Shown here piece by piece: positions 35,770 to 48,564 of a stretch of 64,000 bases of DNA. The notes below the pieces were generated by a model that searched no databases, was not told the origin of the DNA, and saw only the letters and a list, made by a program, of their open reading frames with translations. Source of the DNA: Rhizophagus irregularis (taxonomy: Eukaryota > Glomeromycota > Glomeromycetes > Glomerales > Glomeraceae); the NCBI RefSeq assembly GCF_026210795.1, contig NC_089431.1, positions 1,240,001 to 1,304,000 of the forward strand. Reading direction: 5' to 3'. Positions within the stretch are counted from its first letter, which is position 1. Every line of letters starts with the position of its first letter. The translations under genes were made by a program, and so were the position numbers.

Positions 35770-38158
35770 ATCTTATATTGAGATAATCACGTGACAATCG
35801 GGCAATGGCGATACCGTAGCAAAAAATATTCGCTGTCTTATCACTGCACCCGATTGAATTTTACTTAATTGAAGTATTTACTATAAGAATCTTACAAAAT
35901 CTCGATATCATTTAAAAATTAAATAATGAATTTACTTTGAGAAAATAGTACAATCTAACATAGCTTATTGCCAATTACTAATAAATGAACCTCATTCAAC
36001 AAATACAATTTCTCTTTTAATTCAGGCTAAAATAATTCTTTTTTCACAAAAACAAAAAATAAGAACATTACATCATTTATATTTAAAATTGTAATCAATT
36101 AAAATATTATAACTTTTTAAACTGAATACCATTATCTCCTTTAATTTTTAAAGTTGACGATAAATAATAAATCGAATATCACGTTCTAAATAAAGTATAC
36201 AGTGTATATTATCGACAATATCGATCATTTATTTACTCCATGAATATATTTTATATTTAATTTAAGGGAGATTTGTGTTAAAAAAAGAGACGCTCAACTT
36301 TGATTACAAACGTTTGAAAGTGAAATGCTATTCTGATATCATGATAAAAATAAATTACTTGAGTTACAAATAATTATAAATTTGTTATTACTTTATATAC
36401 AGTGTATTTAAAAGTGATTTATTTTTATATTTATTATTTAGTTTAATAAGAATAATTTTTTTTTTCAAGTTATCTAAGATCCATCTAAAATTATTTTTGA
36501 GACGAGTTTAAAAAAAATCGTCAGTATATTTTCTTTCATGAAACAGAAACTACAATCGTATCCGCAGTAATCACCCCGGAAAATATTGGTTCATTTGTCA
36601 TCTTATAATTTTCTTTCATTTCATTCCAATACAATAAGTTCATAGAATATATTATGTTCGCGATCTTAGAAAACAAAAATAATATGATCAAAATTTTGTT
36701 CAACTAAGAATATTAAAAGAAATTTATCTTCTAAAATTCTTCTGCATCAATTTATTTGATTATTAACCAGTTTAATGACGAAAGTAAAGTATTTAATTAA
36801 TTATAGATCACGCTATTCATACTGGATCAAAATTAACTAATTATAAGCAAAACAAGAATGTTTGTTGGTTGCTATATTTTTTATGTAAACGTTACTATCA
36901 AATTTTATAAACGAAAAATTATTTTTAAACGAAATGAAAAAAAAATTAATTATAAGATATGTAATGAGCGTTACTTTAACAAAATAAAATACTTTTATGA
37001 TAATAAATTCAATCTTCCGACTTGGAATAAAGTATAATATGTATAATACCTTAAAAAAGTTTGTGCAATAAATTTAATAATATCGTATTAGTCATTTATA
37101 TGATATCAAGGTTCTCGAGAATCGAGGTATTGAAAGATTTTAATTTCTAGAAAACATTACATTTATTGATGAAGCAAGCAAGTAACATTCAATCAATGGA
37201 ATCATGAAAAAGATAGTAAATGTTATTCCATAACATTATTTATTAATCAAAGTATTTTAACATCCGAAATGAAATTAGGATTACGCCCGTTCTTATTACA
37301 TCGAATTCAGTTGCATAGGCGTTATATAGTACCTTATATTATAAACACTTAATTACATGTATGACATTAGATGTAATTACAGAGCATACTAAATAAATAA
37401 AGAACGATCATATCCTGCTCATTCAAGTCTTAAGTTAAAGATTCCATTTTCCAAACGTGAAAATTATTACGGTTTTCCTATATTACAGCTACTTTAGAGT
37501 TTTTGGCATCCATTCTGACAGAATAATAATGTAACTTTCTTAGAAATTGTGATCAACGAATTATTTGAATTAAATAGGCATTGGTATTACTGATCTTAAC
37601 TAAAAAATGTCTAAGCTCATTTCATATCATGTGAAAATATATTGCATTTACCCTAATCCTAACGAGTTTAGATCCATTACAAATTAAATCGACAGCATAA
37701 AATTTACTTTTATTATTATAAATATTGATTGGTACACATTTAACTTTTAATATTGAATTATCCAATGAAAACTTATGTAGTTGTCATATATTCTTCAATT
37801 TGTAAATTATATAATTTAATAAAAAAAACATTTTAAATCTCTACAATATGAAATTAGTTATCAAAATTTTAACCGATTCCTTATTTATCTAAATGGTTTC
37901 CCAGTTGTTCGATTAGGTAATAGTTTACAATAATAATGTGCGGCTGACAAAATTGTTGATTCTGATTGGTATGCATTGTGGCTTCAGATGTGCATGATGC
38001 AATTATTGCATGTTGTGCAAATTTTTGTATACATTTAGCTCTGAGCTAAACGTTCACTAAATTTGTTTCAATAATTTTCATTCATTATTAAGTAAATAGC
38101 AGTACTACACATAGTTAAATTCACCGTAGTTAACACATTTATTTCGTAATTGACAAGT
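35770..38158. other. Upstream flank of kinase copy 2, part of segmental duplication
   Basis: No gene. From about 36250 to 38158 the sequence matches, block by block, the interval 40370-42080 between copies 2 and 3 and the interval 44280-45500 after copy 3. Markers are GAGACGCTCAACTTTGATTA, AATGACGAAAGTAAAGTATT and GCGGCTGACAAAATTGTTG. Confidence 0.7.
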
Positions 38159-40092
38159 ATGGAATTGTTAAAAAAAATATTCAAAAAAAAGCCAAGAAAT
38201 ACTAGTATGGAAATTTTGAATAAAATATCCAAAGAAAAGCCAAGAAATTTATGGAAAAGGGTTGATTTTAATGAATATCAGGTGAATGTTATTTCAACTT
38301 ATACTTTATTATAAATATTATGATTAATTAACACATATATTTGATTACTTATTTAGATTCATGCAATTTCTTCTATTGATTCTACTACCAAATCGGAAGA
38401 GATTGATGATAAAGTAGTTTATATGGAAGACTTAGAAAAAAGAAAAAAAGCATATGGTACATGTGGAGAATGTAATGAACCTGGCACAGGAGAAAATTGG
38501 TGTCAATCTTGTAATTCAAAAAGATTTAAGGGAAATTTTAAAAATTGGACTAGTGGAAATAAAGATATTGATGAAATAGTACAATATTCACAACTTAATT
38601 CTTTACACTGTTTTAACTGTCTTGAATGGATATCTTTTGAGAAATTTCAAAATGTTACCTATATTACCAGAGGAGGCTTTGGTAAAATTTACTCAGGTGA
38701 ATGGTCTGAAGGATATATTGATTATTGGGATATTGAAAATCAAAAATGGTACCGAAACGCAGGTCAAACAGTTGCATTAAAAAGTTTGGATAATTCTTCT
38801 GAAATTAGTGCTGATTTTATAAATGAGGTAATTAAATAAAAAAAAATTAATTTAATGTGCATTATATCTAAATTGTCATTGTTTTTATTAAATTTTTTTT
38901 AAAAAAATTTAATTATTAGATCAAATCTCATCTTCAGATTTATTGTCAGGGTATTGTTCTCTGCTTTGGAATAACTCAAGATCAAAATACCAAAGATTAT
39001 ATGATGGTTTTAAAATATTGTGAAGAAGGAAATTTAAGAAATTACTATTTAAATAATTACGATGATACTATAAAACTTTATAGATTATCAGCAATTGCAA
39101 ATGGACTGTTAAGTATCCATAATGCTGAAAAAGTCCATAAAGACTTTCATTCAGGCAATATATTGTATGGTGGTGCTATGTTGATAAGTGATTTAGGAAT
39201 GTGTCAACCAGCAAATAATAAAGAGAAATCAGATAAAAAAGAAGGAGTTTATGGAGTATTACCTTATATGGCACCAGAAGTTTTACGTGGATGTCAATAT
39301 ACAAAAGCAGCTGATATTTATTCATTTGGAATAATTATGAATGAGTACCTTTCTGAAGAAATTCCTTTTAGTGATATTCCTCATGATCATATTTTAGCTG
39401 TTAAAATATGTAAAGGACTTAGACCAAAAATTTCTGAAGATATTCCAAAATTTCTTGTAGATTTAATTATGAAATGTTGGGATGCTAAAGCTGAAAATAG
39501 ACCAACTGCTAAAGAATTGTATCAAATATTAAAGAAATATTGGAAAACAAATGAAATTCGTTCTCAAATGTGGGAATATGATGATAAAATTAGAGAAAAA
39601 AATTTAAAAAACAGATCGAATGACAATAAGTCTGAAAGTATTAAAACTCATCCTCAAGCAATCTATACAAGTAGACTTTTAAATTTTAAAAATCTTCCTG
39701 AACCAGTAAATTCATCAGATTTATCATTATTTCAAGTTAATTCAGGTAAATCTTCAATTTTAATTTGAATTATGAAAATTTTATTCAAGTTTTAATAACA
39801 ATATTAACAAATATCCAATTTTTTTAATAATAGATGATGTTCCATCAGCATCAGAAAATCTAAGTAAGTATAACCATTATTATTACACGGCCCTATAGGA
39901 CCATCATGCACATGTTGTACCAATATTTAGCATATCGTGCTTATAATATAATGATTTCATACCATTATTAAGCACACCCCGTCGCCTCGTGCAATAACAT
40001 ACAATTAATTTGTAATTATAAATTCATATTTTATTTTACATTACATTGTTGTTTAATTTATAGTTTCAGAATGTTTTGATTGCAAAATTTAA
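38159..40092 (+). CDS. Tyrosine-kinase-like protein kinase with CxxC module (copy 2)
   Basis: Predicted exons are 38159-38281, 38357-38827, 38920-39745, 39834-39863 and 40064-40092, joining in phase to 492 residues. Exon 1 encodes a basic leader (MELLKKIFKKKPRN, then KISKEKPRNLWKRVD). Exon 2 carries CGEC and CQSC, a third CFNC pair, and the glycine loop RGGFGKIY with Lys in VALKSL. Exon 3 has HKDFHSGN, DLG (SDLGMCQPAN), YMAPEVLRG and DIYSFGIIMNE. All catalytic residues are present. The C-terminal tail has HPQAIYTSRLLNF. The last intron (39864-40063) is about 200 bp, against 84 and 93 bp in copies 1 and 3. The coding sequence stops in the fifth exon, one frame off from copy 3, so the sixth exon is not translated. 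It is a tandem duplicate of copy 3, about 3.9 kb away. Confidence 0.88.
39886..40005. mobile_element. About 110-bp insertion in the last intron of kinase copy 2
   Basis: Compared with copies 1 and 3 the intron gains about 110 bp, including GGCCCTATAGGACC and a GTGCTTATAATATA...ATTATTAAGCAC inverted pair, with higher GC than the intron. No clear TIR was found at its exact edges. Splice signals are untouched. Confidence 0.5.
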
Positions 40093-42082
40093 TAAATCAG
40101 GTAAAATGATTTATTTGGAGTGATTTATTATTTTATCAATAGTTTTTTCGTCTAATTTTATTTAATTATTTTAATAATAGATCTCAATGAAATTAATCAA
40201 GATGATGATAATTTGATGATGGTCTTAAATCATGGTAGGTTTTTTCGGAAATAATCAGAATATTTAGTTTATATTTTTATTTACTTTTGTATTATATATG
40301 TCTTAGTGAAAATTTTTATAATATACAAATATATGATATAGTATATATTATGAAATATATTATTTATTGGGAGGGTTTTTGTGTTAAAAAAGACACACCA
40401 ACTTTGATTATAAACGTTAAAAGCGAAATTCTTGGCAAATAGAATTCTGATAAAAGAAAGTTTATTTGATTATCTGAATAAATTTTTAAATAAAATTTAT
40501 TCTTTCTTTTTTAGACTTTAATTGATCTGTCTGAAATTATTTTTGAGGTGAAGGTTGAAAAAAATCGTGTATTTTTTATGAAACAGAAACTGCAATTGCA
40601 TCCGCAGTAATAACTCCAGAAAAATATTAATCTTATAATTTTCTTTTATTTCATTTCAAGTTTAATTATTACGTTCACAATATTAAAAGATAAAAATAAT
40701 AAATTGATCCAATTAAGAATTTTTATCTTCTAAAATTCTCCTGCACCAATTTATTTGATTATTAACTGAACCAGTTTAATGACGAAAGTAAAGTATTTAA
40801 TTAATTATAGATCATGCTATTCACGGACTGGAAGCAAAATAAGAATGTTTGTTGGTTGTTATATTTTTATATAAACATTACTATTTAAATTTATAAATGA
40901 AAAATTATTTTTAAACGAAATGAAAAAAAATTAATTATAAGGTATGTAATGAGCGTTACTTTAACAATGCAAAATAAAAATACTTTTATAATAATAAATT
41001 CAATTTTTCATCTTGGAATAAAATATACTAATATATACAATACATTTCTTTTAAAAAAGTTTATATAATAAATTTAGTAATATTGTACCAGCCATTTTAT
41101 ATGATATCAAAGGTTCTCGATAATCGAGACATTGAAAGATTTTTTTTTTTTAGAAAACATTACATTTATTGAAACAAGTAACATTCAATCCACGGGATCA
41201 TGGAAAACGATAGTAAATACTATTTCTATAATATTATTTATTAATCAAAGTATTTTAAAATGTGTTCACTATTATACTTTCTATTAACGATAGCGTGTCT
41301 TTTAAAGAATCCGAAATGAAATTGGGATTACGCCATTCTTATTACATCGAATTGCATAGGCGTTATAAAGTAAATATAAAAGTAATCAATTTTTAATATT
41401 ATAAATAGACATTAAACGTAGTTACAGAGCATAAATAAATAAAAGAACGATCATCATGTCCCTGCTTATTCAAGTCACCATCATATTAAGTGAAAGATTT
41501 CACTTTCCAAACGTGACGGTTTTCTTATATTATAGTTACTTAGAGTTTTTTGTATCTATTCCAACAAAATAATAATGTAACTTTCTTCACGCAATTGTGA
41601 CCATCAAATATCATTGAAAATGTAACAAATTATTTGAATTAAATACACAAACTTTTAATATTTAAATATAGGAAAATTTATATAATACTAGTTATCATAT
41701 ATTCTTCAATTTGTAAATTATATAAATTAATAAAAAAACTTATTAAATATCTGAAGTATGAAATTTAGTCATCAAAATTTTGACCGATTCCTTATTTATC
41801 CAAATGGTTTCACAGTTGTTCGATCAGGTAATAGTTGACAATAATATGTGCGGCTGACAAAATTGTTGATTCTGATTGGAATGGAGATGTGCATGATGCA
41901 ATTAATGCATGTTGTGCAAATTTTTGTATACATTTAGTGAAAATAACATTACGATCTTTACGTTCACTAAATTTGTTTTAACAGTACTATACATACAGTA
42001 TATAAAATTACTGTTAATAACTCATTTTGAAATTGGTTCGAAATTGTTAAAAAAGATATTCAAAAAGCCAAGAAATACTAGT
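40093..42082. other. Region between kinase copies 2 and 3
   Basis: The first 120 bp include a decayed sixth kinase exon (about 40182-40232, after AATAATAG). From 40370 on it is the duplicated flank described for 36250-38158. At 42035-42060 the sequence corresponding to the ATG of copy 2 has changed from ATGGAATTG to TTCGAAATTG. Confidence 0.7.
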
Positions 42083-43983
42083 ATGGAAATTTTAAATAAA
42101 ATATCCAAAGAAAAGCCAAGAAATTTATGGAAAAAAGTTGATTCGAATAAATATCATGTAAATGAAATTTCAATTTATAATTTATTATAAATATTATGAT
42201 TAATTAACAAATATATTTTGGTTACTCATTTAGAAACATGTTACAATTTCTTCTATTGATTCAGCTACTAAATCAGAAGAGATTGATGATAGAATAATTT
42301 ATATGGATGAAATAGAAAAAAGAAAAGAAGTATATGGTATATGTGGAGAATGTAATGAACCTGGCATGGGAGAAAATTGGTGTCAATCTTGTAATTCAAA
42401 AAGATTTAAGGAAAATTTTAAAAATTGGACTAGTGGAAATAAACATATTGATGAATTAATACAACATTCACAACTTAATTCTTTACACCGCCTTAATAGT
42501 CTTGAATGGATACCTTTTGAGAAATTTCAAAATGTTACCTATATTACCAGAGGAGGCTTTGGTAAAATTTATTCAGGTGAATGGCCTGAAGGAGATATTA
42601 GGTATTGGGATATTGAAAATCAAAGATGGAAAAGAAACATAAATTGTAAAGTTGCATTAAAAAGTTTGGATAATTCTTCTGAAATTAGTGCTGATTTTAT
42701 AAATGAGGTAATTAAATAAAAAAAATTTAGTGTTCATTATGTTTAAATTGTCATTGTTATTTTTATTAAAAAATTTTAATTATTAGATCAAATCTCATCT
42801 TCAGATTTATTTTCGGGGTATCATTTTCTGCTATGGACTAACTCAAGATCCAAATACCAAAGATTATATGATGGTTTTAAAATATTGTGAAGAAGGAAAT
42901 TTAAGAAATTACTATTTAAATAATTATTGTGATACTGTAAAACTTTATGAATTATCAAGCATTGCGAATGGACTGTTAAGTATCCATAATGCTGAAAAAG
43001 TCCATAAAGACTTTCATTCAGGAAATATATTATATGGTGGGGCTATATTTATAAGTGATTTAGGAATGTGTCAACCAGCAAATGTGATGTCAGGTAAAGA
43101 AGGAGTTTATGGAGTATTACCTTATATGGCACCAGAAGTTTTACGTGGATATCAATATACAAAAGCAGCTGATATTTATTCATTTGGAATAATTATGAAT
43201 GAGTTTCTTTCTGAAGAAATTCCTTTTAATGATATTCCTCATGATCATATTTTAGCTGTTAAAATATGTAAAGGACTTAGACCAAAAATTTCTGAAGATA
43301 TTCCGAAATTTCTTGTAGATTTAATTATGAAATGTTGGGATGCTAAAGCAGAAAATAGACCAACTGCTAAAGAATTATATCAAATATTAAAAAAATGGGA
43401 TAAAGAAGATGAGAAATTCAATAGTGAAATTCGTTCTCAAATGAGGGAATGTTATACAAAAATTAGAGAAAAATCACTGAAAAACATTTCAAATGAAAAT
43501 AAGTCTGAAAGTATTAAAACTCATCCTCAAGCAATCTATACAAGTAGACTTTTAAATTTCAAAAATCTTCCAGAACCAGTAAATTCTTTAGATTTATCAT
43601 CATTTCAAGTTGATTCAGGTAAATTTTCAATTTTAATTATGAAAAAATCTTATCCAAGTTTTAACGATATCAATTTTTTTTTTTTTAATAATAGATGATG
43701 TTTCATCTGTATCAGAAAACCTAAGTAAGTAGTACATAATAATTAATTATTTTTGTAATTATAAAATTTACTTTATATTTTATTTTAACATTATATTATT
43801 ATTTAATTAATTTATAGTTTCAGAATGCTTTGATGTTCAATTCAGTGAATCAGGTAAAATAATTTATTTGAAGTAATTTATTATCTTATTAATAGTTTTC
43901 TCATCTAATTTTATTTAATTATTCTAATAATAGATCTCAACGAAATTAATCAAGAAGAAGATAATTTGAATGATGAGTCTTAA
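42083..43983 (+). CDS. Tyrosine-kinase-like protein kinase with CxxC module (copy 3)
   Basis: Predicted exons are 42083-42157, 42234-42707, 42787-43618, 43695-43724, 43818-43853 and 43934-43983, joining in phase to 498 residues. This copy keeps all six exons and ends ISECFDVQFSES, then a Glu/Asn-rich tail. The kinase motifs are complete: RGGFGKIY, VALKSL, HKDFHSGN, SDLGMC, YMAPEVLRG. CGEC and CQSC are kept, but the third pair seen in copies 1 and 2 reads RLNS, without cysteines. The ATG used by copy 2 is mutated here. The start given is the next in-frame Met, which shortens the basic leader. The frame is open upstream to 41909, so a longer start is possible. It is the best template for annotating the other copies. 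Confidence 0.86.
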
Positions 43984-45915
43984 AATAATAATAATAATAA
44001 TAATATTTCGAAATCAAATATTTTAGAAGAGCTACGACTATAATTTGACTCTCAATGTTCCTATTAATCATATTGCCATCGGTTTATTATAAATTATTAG
44101 TAGATTTTTTTCTGGATTAGTCAGAATATTGCAGTATTTAATAAACTTAAAGTTAGTATCATATTTAAATATTTTTATTTAACTTAGTTTATATTTTTAT
44201 TTATTTTAGTATTTTATATCTTAGTAGAAATTTTTATGACAGGATCAAATAAGCGAAAAATAAAATATATTAAAAATATATTATTATTGGGAGGGTTTTG
44301 CGTTGATAAAGAGACGCTCAACCTTGATTGCAAACGTTAGAAAGCGAAATGCTTGGCAAATAGCATTCTGATGATACCAGGATAAAAAAAAATTTATTTG
44401 AGTTAGCTGGTCTATTAGTAAATATTAAGAAATCTTTAAAATTATCTTTATATTTAAAAGTGATTTGTTTTTTATTTATTATTATTAGTTTTTTTATCTG
44501 AATAAATTTTTAAATAAAAAATTTTTTTTTCTTTATGTTATCTAAGAATTTAATTGATTCCTCTAAAATTAATTTTGAGGTGAGAGTTGAAAAAAATCGT
44601 ATATTTTCTTTTATGAACCAGAAACTGCACTAGTATCTGCAGTAATCACTCCAGAAAAATATTAGTTCATATTATAATTTTCCTTTCTTTCCAATAGTAC
44701 AATAAGATAAGTTTAATAAAATATATGGTCACAATCTTAAAGGACAAAAATAATAAATCGACCGAAATTCGTTTCAGTTAAAAATTTTTTATCTTCTAAA
44801 TTCCTCCTGTGCCAATTTATTTGATTAATAACCAGTTTATTGATGAAAGTAAAGTATTGAACTGACATAGACCACGCTATTCACGATTATCGGATCAAAT
44901 TAACCAATTACAAACAAAACAAGAATGTTCATATTTTTATATAAACGTTTACAAATGAAAAAATTATTTTTAATCGAAACGAAAAAAAACTATTTATTAT
45001 ATTATCTTTTATTTTCACAAAATAAAAATACTTTTACAATAATGAATTCAATTTCAAGATTTTTTCATTACATCTGAAACAAGTAACGTTATATTATTTT
45101 TTTTTTAATATCGGATTTTTAATATTAAAAGAAATAAATCGAATGAATCGACTATCATACCATTCTATTATACTTATATACTGTACTTAACGTTAATAAT
45201 AACGTACTTTTTTAAAAAAATCTGAAATAAATTGGAATTACGCTCGCTCTTATATTGAATTGCAAGTAGTATCTTCACTTAAATATAAAAGTAGTCAATT
45301 TTTAATCTTTATAAATACTTTATTATGACAACATTAAATGTAATTACAGAACATGCCTTATTCTTTGGCATCTATTCCGGCAGAATAATAATGTAATTTC
45401 TTCACGTAATTGTGACTGAAAAAAATTCCAAATATCATTTGATGGAGTAATAATGTTACTGGCCTTAACTAAAAATGATTAAGCTCGTTTCATATCATGT
45501 GAACAAATATACAATATTATTTCTATCGAGTTTTGACCTAAAATAGTGTGACTTACTACATTTAAAGCCTAAATGAATGGATCATATTGTTAATTGTCGA
45601 TTTGCCATAGAAGATAAAGTTAAATTATTCATATCAAAAGAGCAAAAAAATCGAAGTGCCAGAAAAAATAACAGTCAAAATAACGTAAAAATTAGAATTT
45701 ACATAACAACTTAACATGATTTATAACATCTTATCTTTTTCATACTGCTTTTTACATCATTATACAAACATTTTTAACAGTTCATTTAATAATAAGCGCC
45801 TATTTATTAAAAATTTATATATATATAAGATTTAATTAATTTACCAAATTAAATTAATAATATCAGTTTTTATTAGTATATATATTTATGTATATTATAT
45901 ACCACATAATCTAAT
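43984..45915. other. Downstream flank of kinase copy 3, third copy of duplicated segment
   Basis: Matches the flanks at 36.2-37.6 kb and 40.3-41.6 kb (for example GAGACGCTCAACCTTGATTG at about 44310 and GAATAATAATGTAATTTCTT near 45382), but with more divergence and gaps. No kinase body follows. A gene copy once present here may have been lost. No other gene is seen. Confidence 0.6.
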
Positions 45916-46085
45916 TAACAAGGTATATTTAAGTTCTTCTGTAAGGTCTTTTGTTATCATAATTTTATATTCTTCTTTATAAATTCCTAATAAATTTCCA
46001 TTGCTACTTCATTATTATGAAATCCTATATAAATATCTTGATTAACCATATCAATCTTACCACCATTAGGTCCTAAAATATATCT
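45915..46085 (-). pseudogene. Methyltransferase C-terminal relic
   Basis: On the minus strand, ILGPNGGKIDMVNQDIYIGF followed by NNEVAMEIY and KEEYK...KDLTEEL aligns with the last exon of the methyltransferase at 2.9-4.1 kb (MGPNGGKAGLVMQDISISF...EEYKNMAEKDLIEEYK). Stops and a frame change interrupt it. No motif I is found next to it, so only the 3' end remains. Confidence 0.7.
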
Positions 46086-46430
46086 TTATAAACTATTGGG
46101 CGTATTTTGATTTGATTTATAGGTAAAAATGGCAGAAATCAAGCAGTTAGCAGAAATCCAAGATAAATTAGGATCATTCCTCTTCGACAAGTTTATCCTG
46201 AGAGTGTTATCAAAAGGCATATGCAAGCAATTGATTTCTGATATGTTAATGGAGACCCCAATAATCCACTTTTATATCAATATCCCTAATCCGATGTTTA
46301 AAATTACATTATGAAATAGCTTTATGTATTTGTTATTGATTTAACAATTTATGGTTTTTTTTTTATACTGGGAATGCAAAAATGTCACGTGTTGAAAATG
46401 TCACGCGATGTTAGAATGATCGATAATTCT

Positions 46431-46443
46431 TATATAAGCATGT
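46431..46443 (+). promoter_or_regulatory. TATA box of the SAM-like gene relic
   Basis: TTATATAAGCATG lies about 70 bp upstream of the ATG at 46508, in a stretch that also contains two TGTCACG motifs (46382-46410). Confidence 0.35.
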
Positions 46444-46507
46444 TTTTGATTGTCATTTTCAGTAGGTGCATAATTTTTTTTCACAAGCACAAATACACAT
46501 AAACGTC

Positions 46508-46816
46508 ATGTCTTCAAAACTCTCCACCTTCTCCTCAAGCTTAAAAATGGAAGAAGTTTCAATGGCGGACGTTGCTAAGGGTCTAAATTACAGAAAAGCT
46601 TATCGAATATTTGCAAAAAGGCTTTAAAACTTGATGATATTAAAATTCTTCTTAGAGAGAAAATTGTTGTACCTGACTTTCTTAGCAAAAGAGAAATGTT
46701 GGTTTGGCATTAGGATCAGTAACGAGACTTGTAGACTCATTGAAGGCCTCAGCCAGAAATTATGCAATTATCCTTCATATAGATCTCTTGACGAATTGAA
46801 GAAAATTTTGTTTTAG
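46508..46816 (+). pseudogene. SAM-domain-like protein pseudogene
   Basis: Begins MSSKLSTFSSSLKMEEVSMA, then DVAKGLN. It continues in a second frame (KALKLDDIKILLREKIVVPD) and in a third (KEKCWFGIRISNETCRLIEG, then LSQKLCNYPSYRSLDELKKI). The order of short helices (DVAKGL...LDDIKILL...PDFL...GI..) fits a sterile alpha motif domain, an N-terminal type I recall from a large Rhizophagus family. Two frame changes in about 300 bp make it non-functional as read. A possible later exon is at about 47010-47115. I am not certain of the domain assignment. Confidence 0.5.
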
Positions 46817-48560
46817 AAATAAGGTCAATGGAGAAGATATGATAGCTTACTCCTGGTGAGTGAATACACTCTTAATATTACTTCGATTTATAATGGACCA
46901 TCGTGTATAATAATTTATTTTCTTTTCCTTGCAGCCTACGAGGAAATTCCGTTATTTATTTTGTTTTTTTCTTCATTTTATCTAGTAAACGTATTTATAT
47001 ATTAACGTAGAAATGGGAACAAGGTGAGAGACAATCCGCAAGAATTCACGAGTTTCATCGTGCGAATGATTCTTATAAACGATTGCAACATTACCAGAAG
47101 AGAATGGCCCCTAGTCCGGTAAGAATCTTTAATTATTTTTTAATATTTAATTAATATTCACTAAATTTACTAAATTTCTTTCTTTTAACGTTGCAAATTT
47201 ATTTTATCGATCTTTCACGCATCTATCGTATTGCAAAATAACTTACTTTCAAGATATCTTCATAGTATTACAAAATATATCTGTTGAAGAATCAACCGGA
47301 CAAATCGATTGCGCAATCAAAAGTCTGAATGACTTCCTTTATATCACTGAAGGAAAGTCTTGCGCCTTCAAAATAGGTTATGCATAGGTACTGTAATTCT
47401 ACTACTTGCGTTTTTTTTAGGAGATTCAATGACATTAACACCGACATTTTATTTCTTAGAATCTGGCACAACTTGAAAGTGTATACTAAATAAATAAGAT
47501 GGAACAAACCACGGATCAAGCATTTTGGTAGTAACAGTTATTTTGACTACTTCTGTGCTGAATTCTACAAGTGGCAGCGAGTACCAATTGTGGGTTGTTG
47601 AAGGATGGATTAGTACCGATAGTTTTCCAGCTAGCAAGAGGGCTAGAATCAAAAAAAAATCGATCAAAAAATGATGGGCATCAAAACAGATAGGCGCTAG
47701 TGAAGCGCTTCACATTTTTTTTTACTTTGCTTTCGTGTATTATCGGCTATGTCCCGACACTTGTAATTTATTTTTCATATAATAATAAAAAATTAATATC
47801 GTGTAGCATTATTTTTTTTGCTTTGGTCAACATGATAACAGGCACCTAGCAACTTTAATGCCGCTAGCATGTATTATGCGGTTATATAGCAATATGATAG
47901 TGGCTACATTTTATAAGGAAATATTTTATCAATTTACGTTAATATTCATACGGTACAGTACTATTTTTGAATAATGTTAATTTTTTCATAAATATTATTC
48001 AAAAATATTGATTTTATTATTAACTTTAATGAAAGTATGAACCGATTTTTATTTTTAATATACTTTGCAAATATATAGTAAGGATTATGCACAAGATGCC
48101 GGATCTCATAAGGCTGATTGTGGCAAAACTGAAGGATAAGCTAAAGTCTATCAGTAGTTTAAAATTGTATACGGGACGTTAATCTCAGTTATTTATCATC
48201 ACGGCTCCTCCGTGATAATTAATGATTCCCGTTAAATAACTATTACTATAGACGTTTATTTTTTTTTTATTTTTTAATGAAGGAAAGGGACGACAGACTG
48301 TTTATTATCATTATTATTTTTTTTTGTACAAGTTATTTTTATTTATATATAGTTAATTAGTGAAAGAAATTATGTACAATTTTTTTATATATATTAACAA
48401 GAAATTAAGTTGATTAAGAAAGCGAAACCTTAACAGCTACATAAAGAATAAAATTTTAATTTTCTTTAAGTTATAATTAATACTATGTACTGCAAATAAT
48501 TACAGTAATGATAAAAATATTATAATGTTGTAGAACTGCCCAAAAGGATCTCCTGTGCTC
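46817..48560. other. Mostly non-coding, fragmentary
   Basis: A possible exon lies at about 47010-47120 (encoding EQGERQSARIHEFHRANDSY, then KRLQHYQKR). Two minus-strand open stretches at 47292-47667 have no recognisable family. The rest is AT-rich. Confidence 0.4.
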
Positions 48561-48564
48561 AAGT

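Noticed and set aside
46129-46314. 61-codon frame starting MAEIKQLAEIQ
   Set aside because: It has a possible start but no family signature. Another frame of the same DNA is equally plausible, so no gene is claimed.
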